Under the pieces are notes generated by a model, which was given only the letters and a program-made list of their open reading frames with translations, was not told the origin of the DNA and did not search any database. From positions 248,001 to 312,000 of the forward strand of contig CBDESS010000001.1 of the NCBI GenBank assembly GCA_965242605.1: a stretch of DNA of 64,000 nucleotides. The letters are read 5' to 3'. Source of the stretch: JAAXHF01 sp965242605 (GTDB taxonomy: Bacteria > Desulfobacterota > Binatia > Bin18). Shown one piece after another: positions 1 through 6,597 of this stretch; position 1 is the stretch's first letter; every line of letters starts with the position of its first letter. Position numbers and translations under genes: made by a program.

Positions 1-1088
1 CGGCCCTGGGGAAACAGCCCTTTTTCGGCGCACTCCATGGCCCAGGCGATTGTGCCGCCGGTGCTGATCGTGTCCAGACCGTAGTGGTCGCACAGGCCGG
101 CCGCTTGCAGCACAACCTCGGGGTCCGCAATCCCGCACAAGGGGCCTAGTGCAAACAAGGTTTCATACTCAAGCCGCTGCTCTGCGCCGCTCCGGGCTTT
201 GAACAGGCGCTCGCAGCGAATCGTACACGACGCGCAGCCGTGGGCGCGGCTGAAATTGGTGTCCAGCAGGGCCTCACCGCTCAGGGCTTCTGCCCCGGCA
301 AAGCTGGACTGCTGAAAATTGCGGGTCGGCAGGCTGCCCAGGCGGTTGAATACCGACAGGTTGGCCACCGTGCCAACCTCCCGGTATTTGGCGGTCAGCG
401 GGCCGAGGCTGCGCCGGCGCAGGGCGGCGGCCCGCGCCTCAACGCCGGCCGGGTCCGCCACCGCCGTCTTACGCCGGCCACGCAGGGCAATCGCCTTGAG
501 GTTTTTTGCCCCCATCACCGCCCCCACCCCACCCCGGCCTGCATGACGCCCCTCGTTGCTGATGGTGGCAAAGCGGACACGGTTTTCCCCCGCCGGGCCG
601 ATGGCCGCAACGCGCGCCTCGGCGTTGTCGAGAGCCGCCCGCAGCGCGGTCTCGGTCTCCACGGCGCTCTTGCCCCACAGCCCCGCGGCCGCGCGGAGTT
701 CGACCTGTTTGTCGTCAATCCAGACCCAGACCGGCTCCCTGGCCCGACCGCTGATGAGCAGCGCGTCAACGCCGAGGCGTTTGAGCTCCAGGGCAAAGAA
801 ACTTGAGGACAGCGAATCGGCAATACAGCCGGTCAGCGGCGATTTGGTCACCACCGCCAGCTTGGCCGTGGTGGTCAGCCCGCTGCCAACGAGGGGCGCG
901 CTGGCAAAGATCAGCGGATTGTCTGCGGCAAACGGCTCAACCCCGGCCGGCGCGTAGTCGTACAGCAGACTTGTGCCAAGCCCGACCCCGCCGAGAAAGG
1001 CACGCAGACGCGACTCTTCCAGGGAACGCCAGTTGGCACGCTGGCGCGACAGATCGATGTGCAGCAAGCGGCCGTGGAACCCGTACAC
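1..1088 (-). CDS. Aldehyde ferredoxin oxidoreductase, N-terminal part (cut by window start)
   Basis: Oxidises aldehydes to acids with a tungsto-bispterin cofactor and a [4Fe-4S] cluster, passing electrons to ferredoxin. About 362 N-terminal residues are visible on the minus strand; the C-terminal part lies outside the window. The start reads MYGFHGRLLHIDLSRQ, the usual opening of bacterial members of this family. Further in are an IGPAGEN-type pterin loop, a GRGGVGAVMGAKNLKA stretch, and CASCTIRC, which fits the first three cluster cysteines (CxxCxxxC), followed by GLDTIS. The start is taken as GTG at 1088 because it matches the family N-terminus; in-frame ATGs at 1148 and 1157 would add an unconserved extension. 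It lies downstream of a MobA-MoaD fusion on the same strand, which fits a pterin-dependent enzyme. The exact aldehyde cannot be read from sequence. Confidence 0.9.
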   Translation of the reverse strand, partial: MYGFHGRLLHIDLSRQRANWRSLEESRLRAFLGGVGLGTSLLYDYAPAGVEPFAADNPLIFASAPLVGSGLTTTAKLAVVTKSPLTGCIADSLSSSFFALELKRLGVDALLISGRAREPVWVWIDDKQVELRAAAGLWGKSAVETETALRAALDNAEARVAAIGPAGENRVRFATISNEGRHAGRGGVGAVMGAKNLKAIALRGRRKTAVADPAGVEARAAALRRRSLGPLTAKYREVGTVANLSVFNRLGSLPTRNFQQSSFAGAEALSGEALLDTNFSRAHGCASCTIRCERLFKARSGAEQRLEYETLFALGPLCGIADPEVVLQAAGLCDHYGLDTISTGGTIAWAMECAEKGLFPQG

Positions 1089-1633
1089 CCGTCCCTTGTA
1101 GAAAATTGGCAGACAAAAAGAAAGAATGGGGGAAATGTTCGGTACCATCGGGATCATCTGCCGGGGGTTTGACCCGGGCAAAACTGCCCGATATCCTCGT
1201 CGGAATGAACCACAACATGCCTGCTGCCCTGACCTTCGCCCTGGCCCTTCCAGCGCCGGCGCTTGCCCCATCCGTCTTCGGACAACCTCTCGCTCGCTTG
1301 GACGTCCCTACTAGGGATGCTTTCCCCAACCTGGCCAAGGCTGCAAAGCTGAAGATATCGCGTTTGTCTCTGGCATTGACGTGATACACGGCTGGGCTTG
1401 CCATGTGAACAACCCTGCGTCCATGCATATGGTCTTTTACAGATGGAACGCGGCGATACGGAGCTACGGGCCACAAGCGCATGCCGTGTGCCTGTGGTCT
1501 ATGGCGGACAACGTGGGGATACAGCAAGCGTATGCGGTGATACCGCTAACGGGTTCAGTACCGCCATGAACTGGAACTTGCTGGGGCAAGGTCTTTTTGC
1601 GACCTTTCTTATTGCTGATGGGGCACCTGTAGG
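1089..1633. other. Intergenic stretch with no supportable gene
   Basis: I see no frame on either strand with family resemblance, a good ribosome-binding site and sustained length. It follows decayed small genes on the minus strand and is probably eroded coding sequence. One minus-strand frame just after the TAG at 1634-1636 reads CPISNKKG, which could be a shifted continuation of the small secreted protein starting at 1720, but this is weak. Confidence 0.5.
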
Positions 1634-1720
1634 CTACAGTGAATCCGTCCCTCCCGAATGAGCAAACACTTCTCCAGCCAACAACACCAGACCCGTAACC
1701 AATGCAGCAAATGTCTTCAT
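1634..1720 (-). pseudogene. Small secreted HSGGTD protein, truncated after the signal peptide
   Basis: A strong Shine-Dalgarno (GGGGAGGAG) precedes an ATG at 1720. The 28 codons encode a textbook signal peptide (MKTFAALVTGLVLLAGEVFA) followed by HSGGTDSL and a TAG stop. Small periplasmic proteins starting with HSGGTD after cleavage normally continue into a Cys/His-rich segment such as GCH..NKKTG..YHCH. Here another frame shortly after the stop gives CPISNKKG, so the gene looks broken by a frameshift or nonsense change. It could also be a real 28-residue secreted peptide. It lies 27 nt downstream of another decayed minus-strand gene. Confidence 0.45.
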
Positions 1721-1747
1721 TCGGCTCCTCCCCTGTTTTGCAGACTC

Positions 1748-2100
1748 TCACTGATTGTCCGCAAATAGCCTGTTCGTCTCCTCCAACTCGCGGAGAATAG
1801 CCAACAATAAATGGTCCCTATCCCAATTCGCAGCCTCGACCCCGGCGAGAACAGCACTGTTCATATTCATCTTGTTCCGCAACCGAACATTCTCTTCTAG
1901 CTGCCGCCTTTCCTCATCCGTCAACTCCTTACTTCGAAAAGAACCCCACAGATCCCTCCTTGCATCCTCGCATTATCATAAGGAAAGAACACCCGATGAT
2001 AAACTCGAACACCAGAAGGTGTGTAAGAACGGCTACCTCCTCCCCCGCCTCCACTTTGGATGCAGCCGAGGGCTTGGCCTAGCGTTACCTGGGCAGGGGT
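1748..2100 (-). pseudogene. Decayed small protein with charged coiled-coil C-terminus (frameshifted)
   Basis: The minus strand holds two overlapping partial frames. The upstream frame (2100 down to about 1930) reads LGQALGCIQS, a glycine run, then SGVRVYHRVFFPYDNAR. The downstream frame (about 1972 to the TGA at 1748-1750) reads RRDLWGSFRSKELTDEERRQ and continues as a charged helix ending LRELEETNRLFADNQ. The two join naturally around YDNAR/DARRDLW, so one frameshift near 1955-1965 would restore a protein of about 115 residues. No start codon is seen upstream before the TGA at 2101-2103. I do not recognise the family. It sits between the mobA-moaD fusion and the aldehyde oxidoreductase, all on the minus strand. 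Confidence 0.45.
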
Positions 2101-2138
2101 TCAAATTATTTTCGGCGTTTGCCTTTTCTGTCTCTTCC

Positions 2139-3044
2139 TCACCCGCCCGCATCGCTCGACACAATCAGCACGCTATCTCCGTCACGCAGCGGAGCGCGCA
2201 TGTCGGTGACAAACGCCTGGCCGTTCACATTGCACGCAAAGCCCGGTCCCAGCCGCCGGACGTCCTGGCTCAGTACCGACCCGCGCAGGGCTGGAAGCCG
2301 GTCTGCCAAGGCGGCCAGCACAGCGCCAAGGTCCGCCCCGGACGGGAGGTTCAGAGACACACGGCCGGTCTGGGCTTTGAGCCGGGCGACCCCGAATAGC
2401 TCAACCGTACAGGCGACAGGGCGAGCGCTCGGGCGCAGACGCGGCCACAGTTCCAGGGCGGCCTGATAATCCTGGGGGCTGTTCAGATTGCGGAAGCTAT
2501 GGCCATCGGGGTCGAACCGGCGGAGTTCTTCGGGGCTGACCCGCCTGGTCCGAACGGTGTCGTACAGGGCAACCGGTCGCATCTGGCCACGTTCGAGTTG
2601 GGATTGCAGCCGGGGAATGACACTGCGTCGGTAGACCGCATGCAAGGGCTGTAGGCGGTCCTGCCACACCGGGACCACCACGTCATAGCCGGTGCTCAGC
2701 GCGACCAGCCACGCCACCAGGTCCAGATTCAGAAACGGCGCGTCACACGAGCTCACAAAACAGACGGCCCGGCGGGCGGCCTGCAAGCCGTAATAGAGCC
2801 CCCCGACCGGCCCCTGATAGGCAACCGCATCGTGGACAAGCGTCACCGGGAGCTGCGGCAGGTCTTGTCCCGGAGCAGCCACCACCACGATATCGGCGAA
2901 GCGGGTGGCTAAGCGCCGCACCGTATGGACGAGCAGAGGCTCGCCGGCAAACGGCAGCAGCGCCTTGGGCCGGCCCATGCGCGAGCTTTTGCCGCCGGCC
3001 AGGATCAATGCCGAGGCGTCGGGGAGTGGTGTTGGACTGTTCAT
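2139..3044 (-). CDS. Fused MobA-like nucleotidyltransferase and MoaD/ThiS-like sulfur carrier
   Basis: A 301-residue protein. Residues 1-200 are a MobA-type nucleotidyltransferase, which attaches GMP or CMP to molybdopterin: LILAGGKSSRMGRPKALL is the nucleotide loop and VSSCDAPFLN the metal-binding region. Residues about 212-301 form a beta-grasp domain (VELFGVARLKAQTG, then RAPLRDGDSVLIVSSDAGG). It ends exactly in Gly-Gly, as in MoaD and ThiS, which carry sulfur as a C-terminal thiocarboxylate. The gene therefore seems to combine a late cofactor-maturation enzyme with the sulfur donor for pterin dithiolene formation. It overlaps the preceding RND gene by 4 nt (ATGA), so translational coupling is likely. 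An aldehyde ferredoxin oxidoreductase, which uses a pterin cofactor, lies downstream. Whether the carrier tail is active while fused is not known. Confidence 0.85.
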   Translation of the reverse strand: MNSPTPLPDASALILAGGKSSRMGRPKALLPFAGEPLLVHTVRRLATRFADIVVVAAPGQDLPQLPVTLVHDAVAYQGPVGGLYYGLQAARRAVCFVSSCDAPFLNLDLVAWLVALSTGYDVVVPVWQDRLQPLHAVYRRSVIPRLQSQLERGQMRPVALYDTVRTRRVSPEELRRFDPDGHSFRNLNSPQDYQAALELWPRLRPSARPVACTVELFGVARLKAQTGRVSLNLPSGADLGAVLAALADRLPALRGSVLSQDVRRLGPGFACNVNGQAFVTDMRAPLRDGDSVLIVSSDAGG

Positions 3045-5356
3045 GCGGTCTGGCCCGAAAGCGGCTCAGCCGGACGGTTGAGCGACTGGAGTTGAAGCGG
3101 AATCAACGTGTTCACCAGGCTGAGGACCAGTACATACAGGCCCATCTCAGTCTGGAGGCGCAGCGGCGACAGCAGCCACACCAGGGCCGCTCCGGCGCTG
3201 ACAATGGCCAGGGCTGTCAGGGCAGAGCCGAGCCAGTCCCAGGCCGGGGCGTGGTCGGCCATGTCTGTGTTGCCCAGGGCCAGGCTGGCCGGCAGAATGA
3301 CCGTGCCCAGAGCGGCCAGGACAACCGGCAGGGTGTGCATATTGAGATCGATGTCGGCCACCCACAGCACGGCCAGCATCACCGCTTGCGACAGAACGAC
3401 GGCCAGGCTGAGCAGGCCGGCCGCGCGCGGGCTGCCCAGGCCGATCAGCCCGCCGCAAAACGCCAAGCCAAGCAGGGCGCTCAACAGGTACCAATACCCG
3501 CGCGCTACCCCGGTGTGGATGGCAGCCACTACCCCAAGCAGGCCGCCGCCGGGACGAAACTCGACCGGCATACCCATACCCGTATCGGGTCCCTCAAAGG
3601 ACCGGACGCGGGCCAGGGCGCGCTTCACCAGCCCCGGAGAATAGGCCCGATAGAAGAGCGTGACCGCGGTGGTGCGGAAGTCGGTTGACAGAAAGCGCCC
3701 GACCTCGCTCGGCGTGGTTGCTCCGGCCACGATCCGAAAGATGATCTGTCCGGTTGAGCTGATATCGTCCGGCAGCATCGCCCATTTGGGGATGTTTTCG
3801 TGAAACATGCGGGTGATGGCCTTCACAAAACCGGGTACTGCTACCGCTCCGCCAAACTGCCGGTCGGCGGCCATGTGGAGCTGAAACGCTTCGAGGACTT
3901 GCAGGGTGCCAAGATCGCGAAACCCGGCCTCACCGGGCGTATGGGCAACCACGATCAACTGATTGACCCCGATGAAATGTCGGTTGAGCAGGCCGAAGGC
4001 GCGACTATACGGATGTTCGGTCGGAAAAAGCCGACTGCCCAACATCGACCGCCCGGCTTCGAGTTGAAGGGCGGCCAGCAGGCCGAAACAGGCAAGCGCA
4101 ATACATCCCGTCCGGGTCAGCGAGCGTGTCTGACCGAGGCTGCGCAAGCGCGGAGTAAAGCGGGCGATCAGCGGCAGATCTCCGGGGCCGAGCGCGCCGC
4201 ACCGAAAGCCGGCCGACCACACCGGGAGGACCAGCCACACCGACACCAGCAGGCCAAGCAGCCAACCCATGCCCAGCAGACCAAAGGTGCGGACGGCCGG
4301 CACGTCCGACCACCACACCACCACCCCGAGAGACAGCCCGTCAATAAGCACTGCCGAGGTACACGTACGCCACAGCGCCCGGGCGGTCTCGACGATCGCC
4401 TGAGCTTGGGGATTCTGTCGCTCAGAACTCGACTGCCACTCGCTCGTCACCCGGCTTGTCCAGCCCAGCACCAGGCACAGGCCGCGGCCGGCCAGGGGAA
4501 AAAGCATGAGCCAGGCGAGCGGTTCAAACGAGCGCCCAACCATGCCCAGCAGGCCGAATCCACCCGCCGCCGCCAAGCCCGAGACGATCAGCAGTCCACC
4601 CACCGTATGGACCACCCCCGGCAGGATGCCACACACGCCGGCCAGCAGGAGCGTGGTCAGGGCACTCAGCACCAGCAACAGCAGCACGCGCGGGCCGGCC
4701 TCCATCAACCAACCGGCCAGGACGATATTGCCCGCAAAGGCCACCTCGGTGTTGGCGTCCCGCTCTTGGGCGGCAAAGCGCCGCAGCCGACTAAACACGC
4801 GGTGCGAGTTGACCTCGGCGTCCCAGAAGTCGGCCCGGATGAGCGCGGTTGTATTATCCTCTGACACATACACGCCGCGGATGCCCGGATTGGTGTACAC
4901 CGCGTTCTTGATCCGGGCCAACTCCTGGGGGCTCTGGGGCTGGCCGGGCGTGCGCACAACGGGCAGGATGTTGATCATCCCGTCCCGGATTTTGATATCT
5001 GTCAGCCGACTGTGGGTGAGGGACAGGACCTCGTGCGGGTTGACCCCCCTGGTTTCGAGCAGTCCGACCGTCAGGCGATGAATCTTCCCCAGCGCCTCGG
5101 TATTGTACAGGTCTCCGTCTTTGACCGAGACCAGCACGACCACGGCATTGGTCATCCGTAACATCTCGGGGAAGTCCTGATACAGACGGATATGGGGGTG
5201 CCGGTCGGGGTAATAGTCCGTTATGCTGGCGCTCGGCCTGAGTTGTTGAGCGGAGGACGCCCCCCACACGAGCACCGCCGCGGCCACCGGGACGGCCAGC
5301 CACCGCCGGCGCAGCAAAAACCGACAATACCGCTCTGCCCACCCGTCTCCAGGCAT
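3041..5356 (-). CDS. RND/MMPL-family transporter paralogue with degenerate proton-relay region
   Basis: A 771-residue membrane protein related to the transporter at 6598-9129: both share the N-terminal pattern of first helix, YYP/FYPP, R.HPHIRLYQDF-like and GVNP[HY][EQ][VI]LSLTH. The architecture is RND: one helix, a periplasmic domain, a helix bundle, a second periplasmic domain, a second bundle. Start ATG 5356 is chosen because AGGAGGGG lies just upstream; an ATG 12 codons earlier lacks this. In the paralogue the second bundle carries GIGIGIDYGYY, whose Asp is expected to relay protons. Here the aligned stretch (residues about 680-700) reads LAALGTVILPASLALGNTDM without that motif, and the first-bundle ARALSHSVQ motif is also replaced. 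It may be a non-transporting partner or a decaying copy. It is divergent from YCF48 and coupled by ATGA overlap to the mobA-moaD fusion. Confidence 0.85.
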   Translation of the reverse strand: MPGDGWAERYCRFLLRRRWLAVPVAAAVLVWGASSAQQLRPSASITDYYPDRHPHIRLYQDFPEMLRMTNAVVVLVSVKDGDLYNTEALGKIHRLTVGLLETRGVNPHEVLSLTHSRLTDIKIRDGMINILPVVRTPGQPQSPQELARIKNAVYTNPGIRGVYVSEDNTTALIRADFWDAEVNSHRVFSRLRRFAAQERDANTEVAFAGNIVLAGWLMEAGPRVLLLLVLSALTTLLLAGVCGILPGVVHTVGGLLIVSGLAAAGGFGLLGMVGRSFEPLAWLMLFPLAGRGLCLVLGWTSRVTSEWQSSSERQNPQAQAIVETARALWRTCTSAVLIDGLSLGVVVWWSDVPAVRTFGLLGMGWLLGLLVSVWLVLPVWSAGFRCGALGPGDLPLIARFTPRLRSLGQTRSLTRTGCIALACFGLLAALQLEAGRSMLGSRLFPTEHPYSRAFGLLNRHFIGVNQLIVVAHTPGEAGFRDLGTLQVLEAFQLHMAADRQFGGAVAVPGFVKAITRMFHENIPKWAMLPDDISSTGQIIFRIVAGATTPSEVGRFLSTDFRTTAVTLFYRAYSPGLVKRALARVRSFEGPDTGMGMPVEFRPGGGLLGVVAAIHTGVARGYWYLLSALLGLAFCGGLIGLGSPRAAGLLSLAVVLSQAVMLAVLWVADIDLNMHTLPVVLAALGTVILPASLALGNTDMADHAPAWDWLGSALTALAIVSAGAALVWLLSPLRLQTEMGLYVLVLSLVNTLIPLQLQSLNRPAEPLSGQTA

Positions 5357-5481
5357 ACGCCCCCTCCTGAAAAAGCCTGCTGAGTATACCACTCAGGTCT
5401 GTGAGGGGCGAGGGATGCCAGTTCTGCGGGCCCGGCCTGAAATCCAGTCTGACCCACCAGTTGAAAGTTCAGACCGGGCTG

Positions 5482-5509
5482 TTGACAATGCTTTCTCGCG
5501 TAGTCTAAG
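5482..5509 (+). promoter_or_regulatory. Predicted sigma-70-like promoter for the YCF48-RND-DUF1302 genes
   Basis: A perfect TTGACA box at 5482-5487 is followed after 16 nt by TCTAAG at 5504-5509, four of six matches to TATAAT. It sits 72 nt upstream of the YCF48 start, in the 225-nt divergent spacer between the two transporter clusters. A ribosome-binding GGGGGAGG follows before the ATG. Prediction by eye only. Confidence 0.45.
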
Positions 5510-5581
5510 AGGAGGGCGTCTGCCAGTAGGGACGGCACCTGCGTTGCCCCTGCACGCCACATCGGGGGAGGAATTCGGTCT

Positions 5582-6559
5582 ATGATGAGGAGTGCTTCTG
5601 CTCTCCGCCACCTGCTGGGAGTCGCCCTCACGCTGGCCCTTGTCGGCGGCTCTTCACGTGCCGTGAGGGCACAACCGGTCGAGCGCATCCGCGACCATAT
5701 CTATGCCACCTTTCTGTTTAACGCCGAAAAAGCCTGGGCGGTCGGCAGCTTTGGATCCATCTACCACAGCACCGACGGCGGCCGGCGGTGGGAAAAACAG
5801 GACAGCGGCTCTATTGATCCCTTGTACGGCGTCAGTTTTGTCACCGAGCAAGAGGGCTGGATCTCGGGCAAGTCGGGGCTCGTCCTCCACACGACCGACG
5901 GCGGCAAGAGCTGGCAGCGCCAGGTCACCCGCACGACCCATCACCTGTTCAATCTCACTTTTGTGGACAACCAGCGAGGCATTGCGGTCGGGGACTACGG
6001 TATCGTCCTGCAAACCACCGACGGTGGCAAGAGTTGGACTGACCGTTCCCTTGGCGAGGATATTTTCCTCTACGGAGTCACCATGCACCCCTCGGGCAAA
6101 GCCTGGGTGGCCGGCGAGATGGGCGTCATCTTAGTCAGCGAAGACAGCGGGGCGACCTGGACCAAAAAAGAAACCGGCACCGAAAGCTCACTCCTGGGCG
6201 TGAGTTTTGTTGACGAAAACTGGCTGTGCGCCGTGGGCATGGACGGCACGATTGTACAGAGCAACGACAGCGGTCAGACCTGGCAGCGGTATGAGAGTCC
6301 GATCCAGACCGCGCTGTACAACCTGGCCCTCAACGGTCAGACCGGCTGGGCGGTTGGCGATGAGGGCGTGATCCTGCACTCGACCGATGGGGGCAGGAAC
6401 TGGAAGCTGTTTGACACGCCCGAAGAACTGGCCCTGTACTGGATGATGGGCATATCGCTGAGCCCGTCCGATGTCAAAGGCGTTATTGCCGGCTCGAACG
6501 GGTTAGTCTTGCGGATTGACGGCAATCGCGTTGATTACGGCGGCCGGTTTACACGCTAA
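5582..6559 (+). CDS. YCF48/BNR-repeat secreted beta-propeller protein
   Basis: A 325-residue protein with an N-terminal signal peptide (hydrophobic 8-30, ending about VRAQP), so exported. The mature part is made of repeats with the core [HQ][ST]TDGG[RK][SR]W, for example YHSTDGGRRW, LHTTDGGKSW, LQTTDGGKSW and LHSTDGGRNW. Between them are WAVGSFGSI/GIAVGDYGIV-type strands. This is the pattern of YCF48/HCF136 propellers, which assist assembly of membrane complexes in photosynthetic organisms. In non-photosynthetic bacteria such proteins often sit beside RND transporters and DUF1302 barrels, as here: the RND gene follows after 38 nt and DUF1302 after that. I infer a periplasmic scaffold or adaptor for the transporter. 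ATG 5585 is an equally possible start. Confidence 0.88.
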   Translation: MMRSASALRHLLGVALTLALVGGSSRAVRAQPVERIRDHIYATFLFNAEKAWAVGSFGSIYHSTDGGRRWEKQDSGSIDPLYGVSFVTEQEGWISGKSGLVLHTTDGGKSWQRQVTRTTHHLFNLTFVDNQRGIAVGDYGIVLQTTDGGKSWTDRSLGEDIFLYGVTMHPSGKAWVAGEMGVILVSEDSGATWTKKETGTESSLLGVSFVDENWLCAVGMDGTIVQSNDSGQTWQRYESPIQTALYNLALNGQTGWAVGDEGVILHSTDGGRNWKLFDTPEELALYWMMGISLSPSDVKGVIAGSNGLVLRIDGNRVDYGGRFTR

Positions 6560-6597
6560 AGCCGGTCCGTTCCGTTTTCTGCTCCAAGGAGGGTCTT

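Noticed and set aside
240..806. Long plus-strand frame opposite the aldehyde oxidoreductase
   Set aside because: It mirrors the real minus-strand gene, which has clear family motifs; the plus-strand product has low-complexity, Arg/Pro-rich composition.
3800..4864. 354-codon plus-strand frame opposite the RND paralogue
   Set aside because: Gln/Arg/His-rich shadow of the membrane protein on the other strand; no ribosome-binding site or family match.
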